Source: Bacteroidales bacterium
GTDB taxonomy: Bacteria; Bacteroidota; Bacteroidia; Bacteroidales; UBA932
Length of the DNA: 22,026 bases
Assembly: GCA_017461285.1 (NCBI GenBank)
Contig: JAFTYS010000123.1
Location: 1-22,026, forward strand
Direction of reading: 5' to 3'
Below the pieces are notes generated by a model. The model had not been told where the DNA came from, ran no database searches, and saw nothing but the letters and a program-made list of their open reading frames with translations. Both the position numbers and the translations under genes were made by a program. The first letter of the stretch is position 1. The number at the start of each line of letters is the position of its first letter. Shown piece by piece: positions 1 through 6,953 of the stretch.

Positions 1-70
1 AAATCGCCTGCTCCATCTGCCGCATGTGATTTTGTTTAAGTTGCTGATATTTAGGTTTTTATGTATTTGT

Positions 71-92
71 CTCGCGGCTATCTGCCCGCGAG
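71..92. repeat. Small GC-rich hairpin
   Basis: CTCGCGG (71-77) and CCGCGAG (86-92) are perfect 7-base inverted arms around an 8-base loop. There is no T-run on either side, so a standard intrinsic terminator is not obvious. It could terminate or stabilise a transcript entering from the left of the window. Confidence 0.5.
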
Positions 93-165
93 TAATTTGC
101 TTAAAATGTTGATGGTCAGTATGAAACGTGTTTGATACAGCGGTTTTAATAAGGAGAATCCTGTG

Positions 166-243
166 ACGCCAGCCCCCGGAGGCGCACTCGCTCCGCAGGA
201 GCATAGGTAAATGCTCCGCTCGCGCACCTCCGGGGGCTGGCGT
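166..243. repeat. Complex 78-base inverted repeat
   Basis: The 17-base outer arms at 166-182 (ACGCCAGCCCCCGGAGG) and 227-243 are perfect reverse complements. Inside them is a second, smaller pair, GGAGCAT (198-204) and ATGCTCC (211-217), around a 6-base loop. A competing small hairpin, GCTCC/GGAGC, lies at 190-202. No T-run follows, so this is not a classical terminator. It resembles a REP- or MITE-like dispersed palindrome, but family membership cannot be judged from one copy. Confidence 0.75.
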
Positions 244-270
244 GTCCTGTAAAGCGCTGACTTGCAAACT

Positions 271-308
271 TGTCGGCAGAGTGCAACTTTTCCTGCACTC
301 TGCCGACA
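271..308. repeat. Perfect 15-base inverted repeat (copies 1 and 2 of a motif)
   Basis: TGTCGGCAGAGTGCA at 271-285 and its exact reverse complement TGCACTCTGCCGACA at 294-308 flank an 8-base loop. The same 15-mer recurs at 379-393. Three exact copies within 125 bases are far beyond chance and suggest a protein-binding or recombination site, or a small dispersed element. Confidence 0.8.
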
Positions 309-378
309 GAAGTTTTATGTAACAGATTGTTATTTAATGTGTTGTGAAAATCCGGTGTCGGTAATGTCAACAAATATA

Positions 379-393
379 TGCACTCTGCCGACA
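379..393 (+). repeat. Third copy of the 15-base motif
   Basis: TGCACTCTGCCGACA here repeats exactly the right arm at 294-308, in direct orientation. Bases on either side are not shared with the other copies, so the repeated unit is confined to 15 bases. It lies about 66 bases upstream of the -33 element of the next gene's promoter. Confidence 0.8.
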
Positions 394-458
394 ATATACG
401 ATAGTGAGGCGGTGAATTTCTTCTCAGAAAGATGTATATAGGTCGGCCATCGGCGGAG

Positions 459-490
459 TTTGGTTGTTTGGGCGGAATTGATTAGATTTG
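459..490 (+). promoter_or_regulatory. Bacteroidota-type promoter for the DUF4062-TPR gene
   Basis: A TTTG -33 element (459-462), a 20-base spacer and a TAGATTTG -7 element (483-490) fit the Bacteroidota consensus TTTG / TAnnTTTG. Transcription would start near 497, giving a leader of about 33 bases before the ATG at 531. Its presence suggests the broken gene downstream was expressed until recently. Confidence 0.6.
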
Positions 491-530
491 TACTGGCAAC
501 GAAAGCTATTCTGCTGAAACAATTCCTGCA

Positions 531-2803
531 ATGAAGACAATCAAGGTATTTCTGGCATCCTCTGACGAACTGGAGATGGAGCGTCTGCTGTTCGACTCCC
601 TGTTCAACCATCTTAACCGCATCTTCCGTCCTCGCGGCCTTTATCTGGAACTATCGAAGTGGGAGTACCTTGACAGTTCCATGGTCCGAAGCACAAGCAG
701 GATGAGTACAACGAGGAACTGAAGACCTGCGAGATGTGCATGGTGATGTACTGGACCAGGTTCGGGGAATACACCGGTGAGGAACTGATGACCGCTTATG
801 AAGAGCTCAAGGCAGGCCGCAACCCCAGAAAACTTTATGTGTTCTTCAAGGAGCCGGGAGACATCACTCCGGAACTTCAGTCCTTCAAGGAGAGTTTCGC
901 TACGGAGTTCGGTCACTTCTACTGCAAGTTCGAGAACGTTGACAGCATGAGGCTCCATTCCCTGCTTCAACTGGAAGCCTATCAGAACAGCGAGATGAAG
1001 GACCTGTTGAAGGTCGAGGACTCGAAGGTGAAGGTGGACGGCCAGGCTGTCATCAATCTGGACAACATTCCTTTCGCAGCGAAGAACAGGAGGTACAGGG
1101 AACTGAAGGACGAGATCGAGAGGATCGAGTCGGAGATCCGTACCTTTGAAGGAGTCCTGGCAGCAGGCCCGAACGAGGTGATTTCAGATTTGCTTGGTAA
1201 GAAGCGTTCGGAGATATACTATAAGAAAGAGGAACTATCGGAACATGAGAATTTCCTTTTTGATACGGCGGTACGCATTGCCCAGCAGCAGGGAGACAGG
1301 ATCAGCGAGAGGATGGCGAGGGCGATCCAGGCCTTCGAGGACGGTCGTGCAGGCGATGCAAATGCGATTCTGGAGGAGGCGTTGCATGATGCAAAGGAAC
1401 TGCGAAGGGACATAGCAAAGACAAAGGAACTTCTTAAACAACAGCAGGAAAACGCAGCCGTCAGCATCTCCGAACTGCTCCTCAAAGCCTCTGTGACCCT
1501 TGCCGACGACAGCAGACCGGTCGATGACCGTATCAAGGAAACCCACGAAATCTACCGCGAAGCCTACGCCCTTGCCAACGAATCAGACTACGATAGGGAA
1601 AAGTATATGGAATTGCTGAGTAAGTATAGCGATTTCCTATTTTTTTATGCCAAATATGAAGAATGCCTTAATGTAGATGATGAGTTGTTGCGGATAAAAT
1701 CAAGTTTGTATGGTGATGCACATCCAGATATTGCACAGCAGTTTTCAAGAATAGGTTGGACTTGTTTGAGATTGTATGATGATAATAAATCATTAGAGTA
1801 TTTTAATAAAGCATTGTGTGTTAGATTGTCTATTTTTGATGCTACTCATCCGGATATCGCAAGAAATTATAATGCAATAGGTGTTGCCTATATGTGTCAA
1901 TATGAACCTGAATGTGCGCTAGAATATTATGAGAAATCGTTGAATATTTGGCAATTAACATCTGGTAGGAATGAGTTGGATATTTCAGAAACGTATTCAA
2001 ATATTGCTGATGTGCATTGCATGCAATGTGATGATGGCGTTAATAAGGCTTTAGAATATTATAAGAAATCATTGAATGTAAAATTATCTTTATTTGGAGA
2101 GAATCACCTGTCGGTTGCATGTGATTATAAACGAATCGGTAAGTTTTACACAGATTTTAGGGCGGATTGTAAAAAAGGATTGGAATATTACGAAAAAGCA
2201 TTGAAAATCGAATTGTCTATTTTGGGTGAGAATCATCCAGCGATTGCAGATGCTTACCAAAGAATCAGTTTGCTTTATGAAGATGAAGAACCTAACATTG
2301 CCTTGTCTTATCTTAATAAATATTTGAAGATAAGCTTATCTGTTTATGGTGAGAATCATATAACTGTTGCAAATGCTTACAAGGTCATAGGCAGTATTTA
2401 TGAATCGCCGCTTTGTGATTATGATAAAGCTTTAAAATATTATGAGAAACATTTAGAAATTTCTGTGTCCGTTTGTGGCGAGAATGATTCTGATATTGCC
2501 TCCCGTTGCTATGAAGTAGGAATCTTCTGTTACTTGCATAAGAAATATGATAAGGCGGTGGAATGTTTTGTGAATTCACTCAATATACAACTGTTATTAG
2601 TAAGGAATGAAAATTTTATAAGGGAGACAACTTATAGCAATATTGGTGAAGCGTATGAGTTTCTTGGAAAGTATAATAAGGCACTGGAATATTATAGCAA
2701 GGAGTTGAACCTTCGATTGAGACTGTTAGGTGATAATCATCCAGATACAAAGTTGATCAGGGATAAAATTGAAATTATCAGAGGGGAAACAGAATCCCTA
2801 TAA
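531..2803 (+). pseudogene. DUF4062 / coiled-coil / TPR protein, frameshifted near 683
   Basis: The ATG at 531 opens a frame of only 63 codons (stop at 720-722), but its first 51 residues continue perfectly in the frame of the long open stretch ending at 2803. Adding one G at the GG of 683-684 restores ...SSM-GPKHKQDEYN..., a continuation I recognise from this Bacteroidales family, and gives a protein of about 757 residues. In order, it has an N-terminal DUF4062-like domain (about 1-140; VFLASS first strand, TCEMC...FGEYTGEEL core, LYVFFKEPG strand), a charged coiled-coil region (about 185-315) and TPRs (about 360-748). DUF4062 has a TIR-like character by eye, and such N-terminal domains often act as effectors or adaptors; that role is inference. 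Either the gene is newly inactivated or the read has a homopolymer error. Confidence 0.7.
734..2803 (+). CDS. TPR-rich C-terminal open frame of the DUF4062-TPR gene
   Basis: This is the long surviving frame (689 codons from the first in-frame ATG). It starts inside the DUF4062 domain, so the ATG is probably not the native start. The first 290 codons hold the rest of DUF4062 and a Glu/Lys/Arg-rich coiled coil. From about base 1620 come roughly eight TPRs of about 42-45 residues of the kinesin-light-chain type, marked by ALEYYEKSL-like helices followed by GENHP-like turns and xIGxxY. TPRs of this kind bind peptides or proteins. Base use changes abruptly: by hand count 1321-1380 is about 63% GC, while 1801-1860 is about 33%. 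The TPR half therefore looks separately acquired or diversified. No catalytic motif is visible here. The ligand and role are unknown. Confidence 0.65.
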   Translation: MCMVMYWTRFGEYTGEELMTAYEELKAGRNPRKLYVFFKEPGDITPELQSFKESFATEFGHFYCKFENVDSMRLHSLLQLEAYQNSEMKDLLKVEDSKVKVDGQAVINLDNIPFAAKNRRYRELKDEIERIESEIRTFEGVLAAGPNEVISDLLGKKRSEIYYKKEELSEHENFLFDTAVRIAQQQGDRISERMARAIQAFEDGRAGDANAILEEALHDAKELRRDIAKTKELLKQQQENAAVSISELLLKASVTLADDSRPVDDRIKETHEIYREAYALANESDYDREKYMELLSKYSDFLFFYAKYEECLNVDDELLRIKSSLYGDAHPDIAQQFSRIGWTCLRLYDDNKSLEYFNKALCVRLSIFDATHPDIARNYNAIGVAYMCQYEPECALEYYEKSLNIWQLTSGRNELDISETYSNIADVHCMQCDDGVNKALEYYKKSLNVKLSLFGENHLSVACDYKRIGKFYTDFRADCKKGLEYYEKALKIELSILGENHPAIADAYQRISLLYEDEEPNIALSYLNKYLKISLSVYGENHITVANAYKVIGSIYESPLCDYDKALKYYEKHLEISVSVCGENDSDIASRCYEVGIFCYLHKKYDKAVECFVNSLNIQLLLVRNENFIRETTYSNIGEAYEFLGKYNKALEYYSKELNLRLRLLGDNHPDTKLIRDKIEIIRGETESL

Positions 2804-2969
2804 AGATGCATTTTTTCAATATTTAGAGAAAAAAAGACGCTTCGATGCAAAGAAAAGTGCGATGATGATAAAAAACGGAAAAATGTTTTTTATGATTGGG
2901 TGAAATCCGTCACATTTATTTGACAGATTTTTCATATATGCTGAACTTTAGAGTAAAAAAGCGAGGCGT
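2804..2969. other. AT-rich spacer between the TPR gene and the ORF6N gene
   Basis: This 166-base AT-rich gap has no gene and no clear terminator. A TTGACA-like string lies near 2920, but I find no consensus -7 element at the right distance, so I do not call a promoter here. Confidence 0.4.
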
Positions 2970-3545
2970 ATGGGAAATGTTGATTTGAAACAATCAGAGT
3001 TGAGATACTCTGAAGTTGAGGAGAGAATCATTATTATAAGGGGACAGAGAGTGATTCTGGACTGCGATGTTGCATTGCTGTATAATGTGGAAACAAAAAG
3101 GGTGAATGAAGCTGTGAAAAATAATCCGGAAAAATTCCCTGCTGGTTATGTGCTGGAATTGACATCAGGTGACGTCGAACGTTTAAGGTCGAAATTTTCG
3201 ACCTTAAACATACATGGTAGAGGACAGCATACCAAATATCGTCCCAAGGCATTTACAGAGAAAGGACTTTATATGTTGGCAACGATACTTAAAAGCCCAA
3301 CTGCTACCAGTACGACAATATCAATAGTTGAGACTTTTGCAAAAATCAAAGACCTTTCACGATGTCTGAATGATCTGTCAGCAGTAGAGGATAATGGTTC
3401 GAGGAAAGAGATTATCCAAAGGAGCGGTGACATTATATCTGATATAATAAATGAGAATTGTATAGTCAGTGACACGGAAACAACATTCGAAGTTAATCTG
3501 GCTATGCTGAAGTTCAAGCATACTATAAAAAGAAAGAATAAGTGA
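2970..3545 (+). CDS. ORF6N domain-containing protein
   Basis: The gene encodes 191 residues. The N-terminal part (about 13-105) matches the ORF6N domain: IIxIRGQRVILDxDVALLYxVETKRVNEAVKNNPEKFPxGYxxEL, then a later KYRPKAFTEKGLYMLATIL segment. ORF6N is a DNA-binding-type domain found in phage antirepressor-like and KilA-N-related proteins and is widespread as stand-alone genes in Bacteroidales. The remainder (about 106-191) is helical and variable, as is usual for the family. No phage structural or integrase genes are in the window, so this is an orphan rather than part of a visible prophage. It is more AT-rich than the housekeeping genes, consistent with mobility. The target is unknown; a role as a transcription regulator or antirepressor is inference from the family. 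Confidence 0.85.
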   Translation: MGNVDLKQSELRYSEVEERIIIIRGQRVILDCDVALLYNVETKRVNEAVKNNPEKFPAGYVLELTSGDVERLRSKFSTLNIHGRGQHTKYRPKAFTEKGLYMLATILKSPTATSTTISIVETFAKIKDLSRCLNDLSAVEDNGSRKEIIQRSGDIISDIINENCIVSDTETTFEVNLAMLKFKHTIKRKNK

Positions 3546-3555
3546 TAATAGAAAT

Positions 3556-3620
3556 ACCCCGATTGTGGCTATTTCACGCACAACCGGGGTCGGTATGAGA
3601 TGCCCGGTCAGGCCGGGCAT
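3556..3620. terminator. Two tandem hairpins between convergent genes
   Basis: Hairpin 1 has ACCCCGATTGTG (3556-3567) against CACAACCGGGGT (3579-3590), 12-base arms with one G-A/T mismatch. Hairpin 2 has ATGCCCGG (3600-3607) against CCGGGCAT (3613-3620). They sit between the end of the ORF6N gene and the end of minus-strand guaA, where a two-way terminator is expected. Neither has a long T-run. Confidence 0.6.
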
Positions 3621-3639
3621 GACGTATGTCTCTAGTGGT

Positions 3640-4947
3640 TTACTCCCACTCGATGGTTGCGGATGGCTTTGGTGAGAGGTCGTAGCAGACGCGGTTTACG
3701 TTCGGAACCTCTGCAAGGATCCTGTCTGTGATCTTGAGGAGGATCGGCCACTCGATCTGCTCGATGGTTGCTGTCATCGCGTCGATGGTGTTCACGGCGC
3801 GGATGATCACAGGCCAGTCGTATGAACGTGCGTTATTTCTTACTCCTACAGACTTGAAGTCTGGGACTACAGTGAAGTACTGCCATACGGTCTTGTCGAG
3901 ACCTGCCTTTGCAAACTCTTCGCGGAGGATCGCATCAGCCTCACGGAGGGAGTGGAGACGGTCACGGGTGATGGCTCCGAGGCAGCGTACTCCGAGGCCC
4001 GGACCTGGGAACGGCTGGCGATATACCATCTCGTATGGAAGGCCGAGCTCAACTCCGCATGCGCGTACCTCATCCTTGAAAAGCTGCTTCAGCGGCTCTA
4101 CGAGCTCGAACTGAAGGTCTTCAGGAAGTCCGCCCACATTGTGGTGTGACTTCACTACCTTTGCAGTCTTGGTGCCGCTCTCTGCGATGTCCGGATAGAT
4201 TGTTCCCTGACCGAGGAAATCGATGCCGTCAAGTTTGCGTGCCTCTTCCTCGAATACGCGGATGAACTCTCCTCCGATGATCTTTCTCTTCTGCTCAGGG
4301 TCTGCAACGCCTTCAAGAAGACCGAGGAAACGGTCTGTTGCGTCTACATATATAAGGTTTGCGCTGAGCTGGTTGCGGAACACTTCGATCACGTTTTCAG
4401 ACTCACCCTTACGCATGAGTCCATGGTTCACGTGAACGCAGTAAAGCTTGTCGCCGATGGCCTTGAGAAGGAGAGCTGCAAGAACCGAACTGTCCACTCC
4501 GCCTGAGAGAGCAAGGAGAACCTTCCTGTCACCTACCTGCTGACGGATGAGTTCCACCTGGTCAGCCACGAAGTTCTTCATGTTCCAGTTTGCCTCAGCC
4601 TTGCATGTGTCGAATACGAAATCCTTTACGGCATTCTTGATGAATTCTTCATCGTTTCCGAATTCGGGGAGCTTTACCTCACAGAGAGCCTTGTCATGGC
4701 CTGCAGCCATCACAGGGTAGCCTGCTTCATATATTTCCGGAAGAACGTCGATCGCAACTCCGTCGATTACATTGTTAGGACCACCGTTGATGATGATTCC
4801 CTTTACGTTTGGCAGCGCCTTGAGTTCGGCTGCAGTAATGTCGTGCGGATGGATTTCGCTGTATACTCCCAATGCACGGATTGCCCTTGCGACCACTGTG
4901 TTTTCGTGGCTTCCAAGGTCAAGAATTACGATCATGTCCTGTTTCAT
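3640..4947 (-). CDS. guaA: GMP synthase with degenerate glutaminase domain
   Basis: GuaA aminates XMP to GMP using ATP, the last step of guanine nucleotide synthesis. The ATP-pyrophosphatase part is intact: SGGVDSS PP-loop (about 148-154), VHVNHG, GGEF, QGTIYPD, KSHHNVGGLPE, PFPGPGLG and the terminal ATIEWE. The N-terminal class I glutamine amidotransferase domain is not. The protein has 435 residues from the chosen ATG, about 80 fewer than usual. The position of the nucleophilic Cys (normally GICYG) reads AAGHD, with Gly at residue 83, and the segment carrying the His-Glu pair is missing before KDFVFDTC. I infer an enzyme using free ammonia or a separate glutaminase. The start at 4947 was chosen because a frame start at 4977 would precede the likely transcript start; the ATG at 4935 is an alternative. 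The C-terminal sequence is unlike the Bacteroides enzyme I recall and closer to clostridial forms. Confidence 0.9.
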   Translation of the reverse strand: MKQDMIVILDLGSHENTVVARAIRALGVYSEIHPHDITAAELKALPNVKGIIINGGPNNVIDGVAIDVLPEIYEAGYPVMAAGHDKALCEVKLPEFGNDEEFIKNAVKDFVFDTCKAEANWNMKNFVADQVELIRQQVGDRKVLLALSGGVDSSVLAALLLKAIGDKLYCVHVNHGLMRKGESENVIEVFRNQLSANLIYVDATDRFLGLLEGVADPEQKRKIIGGEFIRVFEEEARKLDGIDFLGQGTIYPDIAESGTKTAKVVKSHHNVGGLPEDLQFELVEPLKQLFKDEVRACGVELGLPYEMVYRQPFPGPGLGVRCLGAITRDRLHSLREADAILREEFAKAGLDKTVWQYFTVVPDFKSVGVRNNARSYDWPVIIRAVNTIDAMTATIEQIEWPILLKITDRILAEVPNVNRVCYDLSPKPSATIEWE

Positions 4948-4974
4948 TTTATATAACTGTTTTTTATTCGGGCG

Positions 4975-4982
4975 CAAAAATA
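4975..4982 (-). promoter_or_regulatory. -7 element for guaA
   Basis: On the minus strand these bases read TATTTTTG, a full match to TAnnTTTG, about 28 bases upstream of the guaA ATG at 4947. No TTG lies at the proper -33 distance, so only the -7 is supported. Confidence 0.45.
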
Positions 4983-4990
4983 AAAAAAGA

Positions 4991-5023
4991 TTGGAAAATA
5001 TTTTATAAAAATATCTAATTTTG
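4991..5023 (+). promoter_or_regulatory. Promoter for typA, divergent from guaA
   Basis: TTG (4991-4993) and TAATTTTG (5016-5023) are 22 bases apart, slightly longer than the usual spacing. Transcription would start near 5030, leaving a leader of about 64 bases that contains two hairpins (5035-5069). Confidence 0.5.
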
Positions 5024-5034
5024 CAAATCTTTTT

Positions 5035-5069
5035 CGGCCGGTTTTCCCGGTCGTACAGCAGTATGCTGT
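5035..5069 (+). promoter_or_regulatory. Structured 5' leader of typA
   Basis: Two adjacent hairpins lie in the untranslated leader. CGGCCGG (5035-5041) pairs with CCGGTCG (5047-5053) with one G-U pair, and ACAGCA (5055-5060) pairs with TGCTGT (5064-5069). No T-run follows either one. They could influence translation or transcript stability; BipA is a cold- and stress-linked factor in other bacteria, so a temperature-sensitive leader is a possible but untested reading. Confidence 0.45.
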
Positions 5070-5093
5070 CAAATGATTAATTATTAGCAGATT

Positions 5094-6902
5094 ATGCAGG
5101 ATATCAGGAACATAGCGATCATCGCCCATGTCGACCACGGCAAGACTACCCTCGTGGACAGGATGATCTATCAGGCGCGTCAGGCGCGCGAACAGGAAAA
5201 GTTGGGAGAACTTGTCCTTGACAACAATGACCTTGAAAGAGAAAGAGGCATAACCATTCTGGCAAAGAATGTCTCAGTAGTATATAAAGGTGTGAAGATC
5301 AATGTGATCGACACCCCTGGCCACAGCGACTTCGGAGGAGAGGTCGAGAGAGTGCTTAACATGGCTGACGGCGTGATCCTTCTTGTGGATGCGTTCGAAG
5401 GCTGTATGCCTCAGACCCGTTTCGTGCTACAGAAGGCCATCGAGATGGGCAAGAAGCCGGTTCTTGTCATCAATAAGGTTGACAAGCTGAACTGCCGTCC
5501 GGACGAGGTGCAGGAAGAGGTGTTTGACCTTATGTTCTCTCTCGGAGCTACAGAGGACCAGCTTGACTTCCGCACTGTTTATGGTAGTGCAAAGCAGGGA
5601 TGGATGTCGCATGACTGGAAAGAGCCTACAACCGACATCACTGCATTGCTCGATACCATACTTGAGGTGATCCCGGCACCTGAAATGGTCGAGGGAACTC
5701 CGCAGATGCTGATTTCTTCTCTCGAATATTCTCCATATGTGGGACGTATCGCTGTGGGAAGGGTTACCAGAGGTTCCCTCCAGGCAGGCATGAACATAAC
5801 CCTCTGCAAGAGATATGACATAATGCAGAAGCAGAAGATAAAGGAACTCATGATCTTCGACGGGCTCGGAAAGACCAAGGTAGACGAAGTGCAGTGCGGA
5901 GACATCTGCGCCGTTGTCGGACTTGAAGGCTTTGAAATCGGAGATACGGTGGCAGACTTCGAGAATCCGGAGGCGCTTCCTCCGATCGAGGTGGACGAGC
6001 CTACCATGAGCATGCTCTTCTGCATCAATAACTCTCCGTTCTTCGGAAAGGAAGGAAAGTTCGTTACATCACGCCACCTCAAGGAGCGTCTTGAGAAGGA
6101 GCTTGAGAAGAACCTTGCCCTCAGGGTGAAGCCGGGCCCTAACGCTGACTCGTTCATCGTCTACGGACGTGGAGTCCTCCATCTTTCCGTCCTTATCGAG
6201 ACCATGCGCCGCGAAGGATTCGAGCTTCAGGTCGGTCAGCCTAAGGTTCTCGACAAGGTGATCGGCGGACAGCGATGCGAACCTATCGAGATGCTGACCA
6301 TCGACCTTCCGGAAGAATTCGTGGGAAGGGCTATCGAGATGGTCACCCGCAGAAAGGGCGCGCTGATCCAGATGGAAGGCAGGGGAGACAGGACCCATCT
6401 TGAGTTCGACATCCCATCAAGAGGACTCATGGGACTCAGGAGCAACCTCCTTACCGCGACCCAGGGAGAAGCTGTGGTTGCCCATCGTCTTAAGGGTTAT
6501 GAACCATACAAGGGCGACATCGAGCGCCGTACCAACGGTTCCCTTGTGTCTCTCGAGACAGGCCTTTCCGTTGCTTATTCTATGGACAAGCTTCAGGACA
6601 GGGGACGTTTCTTCATCGAGCCTGGTGTGGAGATATATGAGGGTCAGGTGGTCGGCGAGCACACTCGCGACCGCGACCTGAACATCAACATATGCAAGAC
6701 AAAGAAACTTACCAATATGCGTGCTTCCGGAAGCGATGACAAGGTCATGCTTCCTCCTCCTGTAGTCTTCTCTCTCGAGGAGGCGCTTGAGTATATCCAG
6801 GAGGACGAGCTCGTCGAGGTGACTCCGAAGTCAATGCGACTGAGAAAGATCATCCTTAACGAAATCGAGCGCAAGAGAAAAAGTTTCGATATAAATTGCT
6901 AA
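5094..6902 (+). CDS. typA: Ribosome-associated GTPase TypA/BipA
   Basis: TypA is a translational GTPase related to EF-G and LepA that binds the ribosome and aids 50S assembly and growth under cold or stress. The protein is 602 residues, the normal family length. The G domain is intact: AHVDHGKT (11-18), RERGITI (50-55 region), DTPGH (73-77) and NKVD (127-130). EF-G-like domains III and V and the BipA-specific C-terminal domain follow, including GRGDRTHLEF, IPSRGLMGLRS and TPKSMRLRK motifs typical of BipA. The ATG at 5094 gives the standard N-terminus. The -33 element of the next gene's promoter overlaps its last codons. Confidence 0.97.
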   Translation: MQDIRNIAIIAHVDHGKTTLVDRMIYQARQAREQEKLGELVLDNNDLERERGITILAKNVSVVYKGVKINVIDTPGHSDFGGEVERVLNMADGVILLVDAFEGCMPQTRFVLQKAIEMGKKPVLVINKVDKLNCRPDEVQEEVFDLMFSLGATEDQLDFRTVYGSAKQGWMSHDWKEPTTDITALLDTILEVIPAPEMVEGTPQMLISSLEYSPYVGRIAVGRVTRGSLQAGMNITLCKRYDIMQKQKIKELMIFDGLGKTKVDEVQCGDICAVVGLEGFEIGDTVADFENPEALPPIEVDEPTMSMLFCINNSPFFGKEGKFVTSRHLKERLEKELEKNLALRVKPGPNADSFIVYGRGVLHLSVLIETMRREGFELQVGQPKVLDKVIGGQRCEPIEMLTIDLPEEFVGRAIEMVTRRKGALIQMEGRGDRTHLEFDIPSRGLMGLRSNLLTATQGEAVVAHRLKGYEPYKGDIERRTNGSLVSLETGLSVAYSMDKLQDRGRFFIEPGVEIYEGQVVGEHTRDRDLNINICKTKKLTNMRASGSDDKVMLPPPVVFSLEEALEYIQEDELVEVTPKSMRLRKIILNEIERKRKSFDINC

Positions 6903-6926
6903 TAACAAAAGTTTTTGTTACCTTTG
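6896..6926 (+). promoter_or_regulatory. Promoter for the DUF177-rpmF-tRNA unit
   Basis: TTG (6896-6898), a 20-base spacer and TACCTTTG (6919-6926) match the Bacteroidota consensus well. The -33 lies inside the end of typA. A transcript start near 6933 rules out translation starting upstream and supports the ATG at 6954. Confidence 0.65.
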
Positions 6927-6953
6927 CGGGCTCAAATCTATTTATGGGTCAGC

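Larger units (their letters stand above)
1..530. other. Gene-free accessory stretch with inverted repeats
   Basis: I see no credible gene in this stretch. The small minus-strand open frames lie across strong inverted repeats and show no recognisable protein. It holds three palindromic elements (71-92, 166-243, 271-308), one further direct copy of a repeat arm (379-393), and a promoter for the downstream gene (459-490). What lies upstream of base 1 is unknown. Confidence 0.7.

Noticed and set aside
271..393. Short CRISPR array
   Set aside because: Copies are only 15 bases, one is inverted, the spacers are of unequal size (8 and 70 bases), and no cas gene is nearby.
146..394. Minus-strand open frame of 82 codons
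   Set aside because: It is built across two inverted repeats and the 15-mer copies, and the peptide has no recognisable features.
675..700. Programmed -1 ribosomal frameshifting at the DUF4062 gene break
   Set aside because: A -1 shift would join the frames, but the local sequence has no slippery heptamer and no strong downstream pseudoknot that I can see. A base deletion is simpler.
2915..2969. Sigma70-type promoter before the ORF6N gene
   Set aside because: The TTGACA string has no properly spaced -10 or TAnnTTTG element, and this phylum uses a different consensus.
2970..3545. Prophage remnant
   Set aside because: The ORF6N gene is alone; no integrase, terminase, portal or capsid gene or tRNA attachment duplication is visible.
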